From: an uncultured Clostridia bacterium
GTDB lineage: Bacteria > Bacillota > Clostridia > UMGS1883
DNA: 64,000 bases
Direction of reading: 5' to 3'
Assembly (NCBI GenBank): GCA_934454525.1
Contig: CAKSFM010000008.1
Span: 1 to 64,000 of the forward strand
The notes under the pieces are model-generated. The model searched no databases. It worked only from the letters and a program-made list of their open reading frames with translations, and was not told the DNA's origin. A program made the position numbers and the translations under genes. This document shows positions 1 to 7,860 of this stretch, piece by piece (within the stretch, counting starts at the first letter, position 1; the number at the start of each line of letters is the position of its first letter).

Positions 1-1775
1 GTCTGCGTTTTTGCAACGGAGTTTTTGCTGAATCCGTTTCCGGGATAATAAGTAAATGTATCCTGCATATCATCCTCGTGAACCAGATAGCGAATCTCTC
101 CGTTATAGAAAATAGTGTAGATTTTTCCTGTTATAATCCACGGCTCTATATCGGCAGGATTTACTCCGGGAATATCTCTCATATCTGCGTCACGGTCAAG
201 CGAATATTCTTCAATTCCGTACACATTCACCCATTCTCTGTCGTGTATCTTATTGATGTCACCGTTGTTTGAAAGAATCCAGTTACTGTACTCTGACATC
301 TTATTCTCATCAGCATTAATATATCCGTAACGGTAATTTTTGAGCTTTGCAAGTCCTTCGGCCGAATATGTCAGCGCGCCCCATTCACCCCAGGGAGTGT
401 CCACGGACAAAACGCCGATTGGCGCGCCGAGCGCCGCCGTGTCCGCTGCGGACAGAGTTTTTGTTAACTCATCGAGATTGCCCGTCGGAATGTAACATTC
501 CTTTGAGTTGAACCAGATTTTTGAATTTGTTCCGTCATAATTCAACCCGATAACATCGATTGCCGCGCCCTTTTTAACCGAGCCGACAACCGAAGAACCA
601 TCAGAAATATCACAGTCAACGGCTGCTATTGCTTTGTACTGAGTTGACGGTTTTGCAGTGTTTGCGCGCTGCACATTCACATACTTTGCGTCAACATAAT
701 AAAGACCTTTCTTATAGTAAATCTTATAATGACCGTTCTGCGGAGTGGCATTTACAATCTGAAGCGACTGATTGATTTTAAAAACGCCTGATTTTATATA
801 ATCTTTAGCATCGGGAGTTGTCTTAACCAGCAAAAGCCCCGTTGCCTTGCCTACCGCCTCAATGGCCGGAGGCGTTGACACCTGATTATTTATATCCAAA
901 ATATAGCAATTTTTTCTCGGCAGGAAATATACGCCCGGCTTCCAGCTGGTGAAAGCAGTACCGTCTTTCTCGCCGCACTGCCGGATCATGCCGCGCGATT
1001 CGTCAACGCCGCCCTCGCTCCATACGGCAACCCAATCCTCGTTATAGGCAACAACCTCAAATTCACTCGATGTTGCAACATAAAACGCTGTGTTAGCGTA
1101 TGCGTCCGTTCTTGTCCATTCGGCGAACGGCGGATCATATCCTATTACCTTGAGTTCATCAAGTCTTCTGATATGATAGTTCATCGGCGGATTGCCGGGA
1201 TAGAACGATGCTTTTACCGTACCGTATTTCCCCTCGTCACCTATATGTACAATTGCCATTCCCACAAGCGGCAATGAAGCAGGACGGTCGTGTCTCACCC
1301 ATTCTTTCGGTACCTTTGCATAAAAATTCCTTTCTGTACCCTCGGTTGTTTTGCTTCCGCCGTAGATGTAGTCGGAAAGAAATGTCATCTCTATTGCGTG
1401 CTGATACTTGTCAGTATCGGAAGCCGCCCATTGCTTGTTTAACTCCTTTTCGGCAGTCTCGGCAGCTTCAAGTATCGGTGTTGTTTCCCGAGCCGTTGTA
1501 TAAGCAAGGATATATCCGACTGTGCCGTCCGAAAGCTGAATTTTATGGAATTTTCTGTTATCCTCTCCGATAACATAAGGTTCCAGAACCGTCACTCTGG
1601 CTCCTTTGCTGACCACGGTTTTACCCCCTGAATAAGTTGGTTTTTCCGTAACGCTTACAGTGCCGCCGTATATAACATAGGCAGTGTCTCCCGCTTTCAG
1701 TTCGGCTGCGGCAAACGCGGCGGTACAAAGCAGCATAAATGTGCAAAGCACTGCCGTTAAAATTTTCTTCAACAC
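1..1775 (-). CDS. Secreted SH3b-like protein, C-terminus outside window
   Basis: A continuous reading frame runs from a GTG at 1775 off the left edge. An AAGGAGG box 7 nt upstream fixes the start. Residues 1-24 form a signal peptide (Lys-Lys, hydrophobic stretch, Ala-rich cleavage region), so the product is exported. Two segments look like bacterial SH3 (SH3b) folds: one just after the signal peptide and one around residues 350-420, with short beta-strand patterns and a 'TVGYIL'-type ending. The rest is not recognised. I read the frame at both ends and it is the same, so I see no frameshift. A role in cell-wall or surface binding is inferred only from the export signal and SH3b-like segments. 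The protein would exceed 590 residues. Confidence 0.75.
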   Translation of the reverse strand, partial: MLKKILTAVLCTFMLLCTAAFAAAELKAGDTAYVIYGGTVSVTEKPTYSGGKTVVSKGARVTVLEPYVIGEDNRKFHKIQLSDGTVGYILAYTTARETTPILEAAETAEKELNKQWAASDTDKYQHAIEMTFLSDYIYGGSKTTEGTERNFYAKVPKEWVRHDRPASLPLVGMAIVHIGDEGKYGTVKASFYPGNPPMNYHIRRLDELKVIGYDPPFAEWTRTDAYANTAFYVATSSEFEVVAYNEDWVAVWSEGGVDESRGMIRQCGEKDGTAFTSWKPGVYFLPRKNCYILDINNQVSTPPAIEAVGKATGLLLVKTTPDAKDYIKSGVFKINQSLQIVNATPQNGHYKIYYKKGLYYVDAKYVNVQRANTAKPSTQYKAIAAVDCDISDGSSVVGSVKKGAAIDVIGLNYDGTNSKIWFNSKECYIPTGNLDELTKTLSAADTAALGAPIGVLSVDTPWGEWGALTYSAEGLAKLKNYRYGYINADENKMSEYSNWILSNNGDINKIHDREWVNVYGIEEYSLDRDADMRDIPGVNPADIEPWIITGKIYTIFYNGEIRYLVHEDDMQDTFTYYPGNGFSKNSVAKTQ

Positions 1776-1831
1776 AATGATTCCTCCTTTTATTTGTTAC
1801 GTTGATTTATTAAAATTTGTGTATTGTAATA

Positions 1832-1860
1832 ATTATATACCATATCAATTTAATATGCAA
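1832..1860 (-). promoter_or_regulatory. Sigma-A promoter for the gene starting at 1775
   Basis: On the minus strand TTGCAT (1860-1855) and TATAAT (1837-1832) are separated by exactly 17 nt, about 57 nt upstream of the GTG start. Confidence 0.6.
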
Positions 1861-1917
1861 GGGGTGGGTGGGAAAATTATGTTGAAATCTGTAGGTTTAC
1901 AATAGATGTGTTACATT

Positions 1918-1962
1918 CCGAAATATTTTGTTACGAGATAAACTCATAACAAAATATTTCGG
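1918..1962. repeat. Inverted repeat, possible terminator or element end
   Basis: Two perfect 16-nt arms (CCGAAATATTTTGTTA and its complement) enclose a 13-nt loop, followed on the plus strand by an A-rich run. It lies just upstream of the truncated transposase leader, so it may be a terminator or a remnant of the insertion sequence end. Confidence 0.5.
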
Positions 1963-2044
1963 CAAAAAAAGAATACGGAAACTTTCTAAAATGTGTTATA
2001 GTTAAGATACCACCCAAAACTATCACGAAAGAAGGTTTCCGTAT

Positions 2045-2258
2045 ATGAATACTATAACACAAACTATGATGTTTAGGCAAGCATTAATTAAATATTCTTT
2101 AACACATGGCGTAACTAAAGCTGCAATTCGTTACAAAGTAAATCGTCAGTATGTTTACCGTTGGCGTAAAAGATTTGATGGAACGCTGCAATCTTTAGCC
2201 GACAAATCGCACAGACCTCATCACCATCCCAATGAACACACGGCTGAAGAACTGAAAT
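2045..2258 (+). pseudogene. Truncated IS transposase (N-terminal helix-turn-helix)
   Basis: The first ~71 codons match the N-terminal helix-turn-helix of IS481/IS3-type DDE transposases: a 'KYSLTHGVTKAAIRYKV' helix pair, 'YRWRKRF', then 'SLADKSHRPHHHPNEHT'. After 'AEELKL', where such proteins continue into the catalytic core, the frame enters unrelated sequence and stops at 2353. No DDE core is present, so this is a dead 5' remnant. The leader holds an imperfect dyad (ATACGGAAAC near 1974 and GGTTTCCGTAT near 2034). The junction near 2258 is where another gene's tail begins in a different frame. Exact family is uncertain. Confidence 0.7.
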
Positions 2259-2604
2259 TGACAACTATATCGTCAGCTGTGCCTATAGCACAAACGGGAA
2301 ATCAGCCATCGCGGTATTTGAGCCGATACCAAACGGAAAATATAGGTTTTTAACATCTACAAACCGGGGAAATAAAGATATTATTATTGGCGGAGCTGCC
2401 ATAAATGGTGAATGGTATGACTTGGTTTGGTTCAATGGCGCTCAAACCGAATACGCGGAAATAATCTATACTGTAAATGATGTGAAAAAAGAGCCGTTAA
2501 GATATGATACAACTAACATGGAGTTGATTTATATCAAGAATCCGGAAAAAAAGTATTCTATGAATGTTTGTTATTACGACAGCAACGGAAACAGATACGA
2601 ATAA
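2257..2604 (+). pseudogene. C-terminal remnant of an unknown protein
   Basis: In the frame ending at the TAA before 2605, open reading extends back to about 2257, far upstream of any convincing start. The encoded segment (about 115 residues, including 'GKSAIAVFEPIPNGKYRFL', 'IIIGGAAINGEWYDLVWF' and 'NVCYYDSNGNRYE') looks like the end of an extracellular beta-rich domain. It begins where the transposase remnant ends, so the simplest reading is that an insertion and deletion removed the front of the gene. Function unknown. Confidence 0.5.
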
Positions 2605-2634
2605 ATTCATGTAAAACAATATAACGGAGAGCAC

Positions 2635-2678
2635 AAAAAAGCAGTCACAGAATCGGGAAATTCCGCGGCTGCTTTTTT
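2635..2678. terminator. Bidirectional rho-independent terminator
   Basis: AAAAAAGCAG and CTGCTTTTTT form complementary arms around a partly paired centre. It sits after the remnant ending at 2604 and downstream of uxaA on the minus strand. Confidence 0.55.
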
Positions 2679-2805
2679 CTGTTTTCACAATAAATTATCG
2701 CTCAGACAACGGCAAGCAAAATAACAGAAAACAAGCTTTTATACATCGCTGCGAATATGCTGCACCGGAGCACACAATGGTAAAAAGCCACAGCTTCAGA
2801 ACATT

Positions 2806-4188
2806 TTACAGTGTAACTCCGTCCTTGAAAATAGAAATTTCTTCATAGCCGTTTTGCTCGTTGCGCGTTTGCCTGCCCTCCGCAACCGATATACAGAAAT
2901 CAAAAAGCTCGTCCGTGAGGTCCGCACCCTCCAAAATCCTGCCGGCATTAAAATCAATCCAGCCGGGTTTTCTTTCGGCAAGGCGGCTGTTCGTTGAAAT
3001 TTTAACAGTCGGCACGGGTGCACCCACAGGCGTTCCGCGCCCCGTTGTGAAAAGAATCATGTGCACTCCGGCAGCCGTCAGATTGGTTATTGCAACAATG
3101 TCGTTGCCGGGACCGTTCAGGAGCGAAAGTCCGTTTTTCGTGAGCGTGTCGCCGTAGCCGAGAACATCGCACACCTTGGACAGTCCGCCTTTCTGCACAC
3201 AGCCGAGCGACTTTTCCTCCAGCGTGGTTATTCCGCCCTCCTTGTTTCCGGGGGAGGGATTTTCATAAACTACCTGCCCGTGACGGATGAAATAATCCTT
3301 AAAATTATTTATCAGTGTGACGGTTTTATCAAACACTTCTTCGCTTTCGCAGCGGCTCATCAGAAGCTGTTCCGCGCCGAACATTTCGGGTACCTCTGTG
3401 AGTACGCAGCTGCCGCCCATGGAAATCACCTTGTCTGAAAGTCTGCCGACAAGCGGATTCGCCGTGATGCCGCTGTAACCGTCACTGCCGCCGCACTTAA
3501 GTCCGATTTTCAGCTCGCTTACGGGAATCGGCTCGCGCCTGAAAGATGAAGCATACTTTTTCAGCTTTTCAATTGCATCAACGCCCTCGCCGATGTCATC
3601 CGAAACATCCTGCGTATTGAGGAAAAGAACGCGTTCGGGGTTCACATCGCCGAGCACCTTTTTAAACACGCCGATATTATTGTTTTCGCACCCCAATCCG
3701 AGGACAAGCACACCGCCGGCATTAGGATGGTTTATCAGTCCGCGCAGAACAAGCTGCGTTGTTTTCATATCATCGCCGAGCTGCGAGCAGCCGAACGGAT
3801 GCGTGAATGCCTTTGCGCCCGTTTTTGCCGCCAGTTTCAGTGCAAGCGCATTAACGCAGCCGACAGTCGGAATAATCCAGATGTCGTTTCTGATGCCGAC
3901 AGCGCCGTTTTCGCGGCGGTATCCCATAAATGTCTTTGCGCTTTCTTCCTTTTTAATATCGTAAAACCGGGGATTGTAGCTGTAGGTAAGCTTGCCGGAA
4001 AGATTCGTTTTCATATTATGCGTGTGAACGTGCTCACCCTTTTTAATCGGCTGCACCGCGTGCCCTATCGGGAAGCCGTATTTTATAATATTTTCCCCCT
4101 CGGCAATATCGCGCAGCGCATATTTATGCCCGTTTTCAAGATTAATTTCAACGTTGTCGGCTTTGTTGATAATCAGCATTGAAGCCAT
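2806..4188 (-). CDS. uxaA: Altronate dehydratase
   Basis: UxaA dehydrates D-altronate to 2-keto-3-deoxygluconate in the cytoplasmic galacturonate pathway. The 460-residue product has an N-terminal SAF-like domain (about residues 1-75, 'YALRDIAEGENIIKYG', 'IGHAVQPIKKGEHVHTHN') followed by the UxaA catalytic region, with conserved 'HPFGCSQLGDD', 'GLGCENN' and 'LKCGGSDGYSGITANP' segments. Length is close to the family norm. A GGAGAGG box lies before the ATG. It is 15 nt downstream of uxaB and must be co-transcribed with it. Its product is the substrate of KdgK (32526-33551). The later aldolase is not in the window. Confidence 0.93.
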   Translation of the reverse strand: MASMLIINKADNVEINLENGHKYALRDIAEGENIIKYGFPIGHAVQPIKKGEHVHTHNMKTNLSGKLTYSYNPRFYDIKKEESAKTFMGYRRENGAVGIRNDIWIIPTVGCVNALALKLAAKTGAKAFTHPFGCSQLGDDMKTTQLVLRGLINHPNAGGVLVLGLGCENNNIGVFKKVLGDVNPERVLFLNTQDVSDDIGEGVDAIEKLKKYASSFRREPIPVSELKIGLKCGGSDGYSGITANPLVGRLSDKVISMGGSCVLTEVPEMFGAEQLLMSRCESEEVFDKTVTLINNFKDYFIRHGQVVYENPSPGNKEGGITTLEEKSLGCVQKGGLSKVCDVLGYGDTLTKNGLSLLNGPGNDIVAITNLTAAGVHMILFTTGRGTPVGAPVPTVKISTNSRLAERKPGWIDFNAGRILEGADLTDELFDFCISVAEGRQTRNEQNGYEEISIFKDGVTL

Positions 4189-4203
4189 TTAACGCCTCTC
4201 CTT

Positions 4204-5490
4204 TCATTTCGCGGACGAGTATTTCAGAACCTCATCGGCAAGGAATGTGAGATCCTCGCCCCAAAGCTCCGTATTTGCGAGTATCTCGCGAACGGAGGAT
4301 TTTTTCATAAACTCCGTTACCGCCGGGTCGTCGTTCGTCATATCGGTTTTATAGAAATCGATCAGCTTTGCAAATGAGAAAATAAGCTCATCCGGCATTT
4401 TATCGAAACGCTTTATGTACTCAAGGATTGACGGAAGCACGCGCACCTTGAATTTGCTTACCGAGTTGAGTGCAATCGATGAAAGATAATGCCTGATATA
4501 CGGGTTTGCAAAACGTTTCAGAACGTTGTCGGCATATTCGATAAGCTCTTCCCGCGGCAAATCGAGCGTGGGGATAATTTCATCGTACACGCATTTTTTG
4601 ATGTGCGCAAGCATTTTCGGATTGTCAACGCAGGATTTAACCGTGTCGAAGCCCTCAAGCAGAGCATAGGGCACAAGCGATGTATGCGCGCCGTTGAGAA
4701 TGCGAACCTTGCGCGTGCGATACATTTCCAGATTATCCGTCAGAATAACGTTAAGTCCGCACTTGTCGAGCGGAAGCTCGTCAAAAAGGCTCATGCAGTT
4801 TTCAATTACCCACAGATGGAAATATTCCGAGGTATTGAGCATATTGTCCTCATATCCGAGGTCGATTTTTTCATCACGCGGAAAGCCCGTGTTGATTCTG
4901 TCAACAAGCGTGTTGCAGAAAACGTTTTCCGTTTCAACCCAGTTTTTGAAATCGCCGCCGAGCTGCCATTTGTCGGCATACTGCAAAACGGTTTTCTTAA
5001 GCGCCGCGCCGTTTTTGTCAATCAGCTCGCACGGGAGGAATATAAATCCGCCCAAACCCAGCTCAAACCTTTTTTTGAGCAGCTGCGTCACCTTTGCAGG
5101 GAACGAAACCGGCGGCATGTCCTCAGCCCTGTCCTCATCGCGGTACACGATGCCCGACTCCGTTGTGTTCGAAACAACAAATCTGAAATCGGGATTTTCG
5201 GCAAGCTTTAAATATGCCTCGTAATCGTCATAAGGCTTCACGCAGCGCGAAATCACGTTTATTTTCCGCGTGTCAACGCCCTCGCTTCCGCGGCAGATAT
5301 GCGTATAAACGCAGTCCTGCGCGGTGAGCATGTCGCACATTCCTTTTTCTATCGGCTGAACGACAACCACACTGCCGTTAAAATCCGTTTTTTCGTTTAC
5401 TGCCTGAAGCATCCAGTCAACAAAGCCGCGGAGAAAGCCGCCCTCGCCGAACTGTATCACCTTTTCCTTTGCGTTATCTCTGTCAAACAT
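4204..5490 (-). CDS. uxaB: Tagaturonate reductase (altronate oxidoreductase)
   Basis: UxaB reduces D-tagaturonate to D-altronate with NADH, the step before UxaA. The protein belongs to the mannitol dehydrogenase family: 'VIQFGEGGFLRGFVDWML' is the N-terminal nucleotide-binding motif, and 'TDNLEMYRTRKVRILNGAHTSLVPYALLEG' holds the conserved Lys/Asn/His active-site region. I place the start at the ATG at 5490 because AAGGAGG lies 8 nt upstream; an in-frame ATG at 5517 has no such box. The resulting length of 428 residues is close to the family norm. uxaB-uxaA diverges from an AraC-type regulator that probably controls it. Confidence 0.93.
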   Translation of the reverse strand: MFDRDNAKEKVIQFGEGGFLRGFVDWMLQAVNEKTDFNGSVVVVQPIEKGMCDMLTAQDCVYTHICRGSEGVDTRKINVISRCVKPYDDYEAYLKLAENPDFRFVVSNTTESGIVYRDEDRAEDMPPVSFPAKVTQLLKKRFELGLGGFIFLPCELIDKNGAALKKTVLQYADKWQLGGDFKNWVETENVFCNTLVDRINTGFPRDEKIDLGYEDNMLNTSEYFHLWVIENCMSLFDELPLDKCGLNVILTDNLEMYRTRKVRILNGAHTSLVPYALLEGFDTVKSCVDNPKMLAHIKKCVYDEIIPTLDLPREELIEYADNVLKRFANPYIRHYLSSIALNSVSKFKVRVLPSILEYIKRFDKMPDELIFSFAKLIDFYKTDMTNDDPAVTEFMKKSSVREILANTELWGEDLTFLADEVLKYSSAK

Positions 5491-5522
5491 CGGGAAAACC
5501 TCCTTATATCTATTCATTAAGA

Positions 5523-5549
5523 ATTATAAGTCAAAAAAGCTTGCATTTC
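5523..5549 (-). promoter_or_regulatory. Possible uxaB promoter
   Basis: On the minus strand a perfect TATAAT (5528-5523) has a weak TAGAAA about 17 nt upstream. It lies in the 126-nt divergent region shared with the AraC-type gene. A weak -35 fits activator dependence, which is inference. Confidence 0.35.
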
Positions 5550-5593
5550 TATAAGAAAATTGCTGTTATGGTGAAAAACTATTAAATTTTTGC

Positions 5594-5622
5594 TTGAAAT
5601 TGTATCTGTATGCTGATATAGT
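5594..5622 (+). promoter_or_regulatory. Sigma-A promoter for the AraC-type regulator
   Basis: TTGAAA (5594-5599) and TATAGT (5617-5622) are spaced by exactly 17 nt, about 20 nt before the ATG at 5644 and its GGAGG box. Confidence 0.65.
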
Positions 5623-5643
5623 AAAAGTATAGGAGGGATACTC

Positions 5644-6459
5644 ATGGCGCTTGCAGTTGAGGAGGCAATTGAAAAGTATACCGTCACGCGCGAAAAGCGC
5701 GCCGCGTCGTTCAATATGCCCGAATCGCATTATCATGACCATTACGAAATTTATTTTCTGACGCGCGGCAGCGTGCGTTACTTTATCGGCGACAAGGTTT
5801 ATGACCTGCGCGAAGGTGACATGGCGCTTATCCCGCCGCACGTTATCCACAAAACCGCAACGCTTGAGGAGCGCGGCTCGGAACGGATGCTGATTGCGTT
5901 CACGCCGGAATTTATTCTCAGAAGACCCGATGACAGAATCCTTGAATGCTTCCGCCTCGGCTGCTTTAAAAAGCCGCCCGTCAGCAATATAATCTACAGC
6001 GCGGAAAAGGAAGCGCAGCTTGCCGATGAGTATTCCGAGGAGCTTATTTCGGGATATATCCGCGAAATTCTGATTGCGCTCACGCGGCTTTACGAAAAGG
6101 ATTACAAGCCCGGGCGGCGGAACGTGAACCCCACCGTTGAAAGCGCCGTTCATTACATAGCCGATAATTACGGAGCCGATATTTCGCTTTCCTCCGTTGC
6201 GCGGCGCTTTGCCGTCAGTGAAAGCCATTTTTCGCGGCAGTTTAAGCTCTATACAGGCTTCGGACTGAATGAATATATAACGCTTGTGCGCGTTAAAAAT
6301 GCCGAGCGGCTTCTGCTCACATCGCACATTTCCGTCACGGAGGCGGCGGCGCGCTGCGGCTTTAACAGCAGCAGTTATTTCACCGCCGTTTTCCGCAAGA
6401 TTCGGGGAATTACCCCCAAATCGCTTCAGACCAAAAGCAGGAGGATTGAAAACATATGA
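5644..6459 (+). CDS. AraC-family transcriptional regulator
   Basis: A 271-residue one-component regulator. Residues about 20-100 form a cupin sensor ('HYHDHYEIYFLTRGSVRYFIGDKVYDLREGD', 'IPPHVIHKT'), and residues about 160-265 carry the double helix-turn-helix of the AraC/XylS family ('SLSSVARRFAVSESHFSRQFK' and 'SVTEAAARCGFNSSSYFTAVFRKIRGITPKSLQ'). The gene diverges from uxaBA, so control of uronate genes is likely; the ligand would then be a uronate or pathway intermediate, which is inference. Its stop overlaps the start of the next gene by 4 nt (ATGA), so the transglycosylase downstream is translationally coupled to it. Confidence 0.88.
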   Translation: MALAVEEAIEKYTVTREKRAASFNMPESHYHDHYEIYFLTRGSVRYFIGDKVYDLREGDMALIPPHVIHKTATLEERGSERMLIAFTPEFILRRPDDRILECFRLGCFKKPPVSNIIYSAEKEAQLADEYSEELISGYIREILIALTRLYEKDYKPGRRNVNPTVESAVHYIADNYGADISLSSVARRFAVSESHFSRQFKLYTGFGLNEYITLVRVKNAERLLLTSHISVTEAAARCGFNSSSYFTAVFRKIRGITPKSLQTKSRRIENI

Positions 6460-7154
6460 AAAGCATGAAAAAGCTGTTTACTATTATATTGCTGATTATT
6501 TTTGCCTTATGCGCTTATAATGCTTACCTCGGCTGGCAGAAGTATACCGCGGCAACCCAAAAAACACCGCTTGCAGACGCTGCCGCGAAAATCAGAGCCG
6601 ATGAAAGCTTCACCCCGTACGAAAAAATCCCCGAAATGTTCACGAACGCCGTTGTCTCCGTTGAGGACAGGCGGTTTTACGGGCATCACGGAATTGACAT
6701 TATCGGGATATGCCGCGCCGTCTACAACGATGTGAAAACGCGCAGTCTGACCGAGGGCGGCAGCACAATCACGCAGCAGCTCGCGAAAAATATGTACTAT
6801 ATGGGTGATGACACTCCCTCGCGAAAGATTGCCGAAATGATTACGGCGTTTAAGCTTGAAAGCTCGTTCACCAAGCGCGAGATTCTGGAGCTTTATTTTA
6901 ATGTTATTTATTACGGCAGCGGATATTATAATATTCACGACGCTGCCGAGGGTTACTTTTCAAAGCAGCCGTCCGAAATGGATGATTATGAATGTACACT
7001 GCTTGCAGGACTTCCGAACGCGCCGAGCGCATATTCGCCCGATAAAAACCCCGACCTTGCTGCCAAGCGGCAGAAAAAGGTTGTCCGCTCAATGGTTAAA
7101 TACGGTTGCATTTCCGAAGCCGAGGGCGAGGATATTCTGGCGCATAAAAGATAA
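6456..7154 (+). CDS. Monofunctional peptidoglycan transglycosylase (GT51)
   Basis: This 232-residue enzyme polymerises lipid II into glycan strands at the outer face of the membrane. Residues 7-25 are a membrane anchor. The GT51 signatures are clear: 'VSVEDRRFYGHHGIDIIG' with the catalytic Glu at residue 70, 'TEGGSTITQQLAKN', and 'KREILELYFNVIYYGSGYYNIHDAAEGYF'. There is no transpeptidase domain, so it is a stand-alone transglycosylase like MtgA. It overlaps the upstream AraC-type gene by 4 nt. Pairing with a uronate regulator is unusual and may only reflect a shared transcript. Confidence 0.88.
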   Translation: MKSMKKLFTIILLIIFALCAYNAYLGWQKYTAATQKTPLADAAAKIRADESFTPYEKIPEMFTNAVVSVEDRRFYGHHGIDIIGICRAVYNDVKTRSLTEGGSTITQQLAKNMYYMGDDTPSRKIAEMITAFKLESSFTKREILELYFNVIYYGSGYYNIHDAAEGYFSKQPSEMDDYECTLLAGLPNAPSAYSPDKNPDLAAKRQKKVVRSMVKYGCISEAEGEDILAHKR

Positions 7155-7213
7155 TTCGGGCAAACACTATTTTTCTTTTGTCCGCAGGCTTTTGCTCGCG
7201 GAGCTGCAAATCA

Positions 7214-7242
7214 TTGACAAAAGTCTTTTCAAATGCTAAAAT
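7214..7242 (+). promoter_or_regulatory. Strong sigma-A promoter for the glycosylase gene
   Basis: TTGACA (7214-7219) and TAAAAT (7237-7242) are exactly 17 nt apart. Transcription would start about 15 nt before the dyad at 7264-7289. Confidence 0.75.
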
Positions 7243-7263
7243 AATGTTGAACACTAAATAACT

Positions 7264-7289
7264 TACCACATAATTGCGATTATGTGGTA
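7264..7289 (+). promoter_or_regulatory. Perfect dyad between promoter and ribosome binding site
   Basis: TACCACATAA and TTATGTGGTA are perfect 10-nt arms around a 6-nt loop. The dyad lies between the promoter at 7214 and the AAAGGAGG box at 7291. It has no U-run, so it does not look like a terminator. It could be an operator for a repressor or an RNA hairpin in the leader; the sequence alone does not decide. Confidence 0.6.
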
Positions 7290-7309
7290 CAAAGGAGGAT
7301 TTTAGAATA

Positions 7310-7849
7310 ATGAGCGAAACTAACGAAAAAAGATTTCCAAGAATGACCGAAAAGGATCGGGAGCGTTTTTCCGACCCTGTTGGGGCTGCGAAATGGCTTT
7401 TGGGAAAAACCATTTGCCGGAAGCTGCTGGACGGTGAGATTGTGCGGCTTTACATCACAGAAACGGAAGCATATTACTATGAGGACGAAGCCTGCTACGG
7501 GCACGACGGCAAAAAAACTGATGCCACTGCTCCGCTGTTTGAACAAGCCGGCACTTGCTGCATCTATGGCGAAATGCTGCTTATTTCCTGCGGCATTAAA
7601 GGCGAGTCGGACAATGTTCTGATCCGCGCCGCCGGTAATGAAAATACCTATTGCCGGGGACCGATTATTGTTTGCGATGAACTGCGGTTGGAGAAAAAAC
7701 ATAGCGGAATCGATATTCTGACATCTGACAAGCTTTGGTTGGAAGGCACAGCCGATGAAAGACAGTGCTGCCAAACAACACGTGTCGGTCTTCCCGAATC
7801 AGCCGGCAAGCAAAGCCGCGAAGCCAAGCACAGATTTATCATTTTGTAA
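7310..7849 (+). CDS. 3-methyladenine DNA glycosylase (AAG/MPG family)
   Basis: The product removes alkylated or deaminated purines from DNA to start base excision repair. Of the AAG fold, 'AAKWLLGKTICRK', 'ITETEAYYYEDEACYGHDGKKT' (with the catalytic Glu region) and 'YCRGPIIVCDELRLEK' are visible. I choose the ATG at 7310, 12 nt after AAAGGAGG, giving 179 residues, close to but somewhat short of the usual 190-210. An in-frame TTG at 7274 would fall inside the dyad and is unlikely. It has its own promoter and is followed after 11 nt by the giant repeat protein, which probably shares the transcript, an odd pairing of DNA repair and surface protein. Confidence 0.88.
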   Translation: MSETNEKRFPRMTEKDRERFSDPVGAAKWLLGKTICRKLLDGEIVRLYITETEAYYYEDEACYGHDGKKTDATAPLFEQAGTCCIYGEMLLISCGIKGESDNVLIRAAGNENTYCRGPIIVCDELRLEKKHSGIDILTSDKLWLEGTADERQCCQTTRVGLPESAGKQSREAKHRFIIL

Positions 7850-7860
7850 AAGGAGCGAAT

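Noticed and set aside
5566..6327. Long open frame on the minus strand opposite the AraC-type gene
   Set aside because: It is the codon-bias shadow of a gene with clear homology; its own product has no motif or ribosome binding site.
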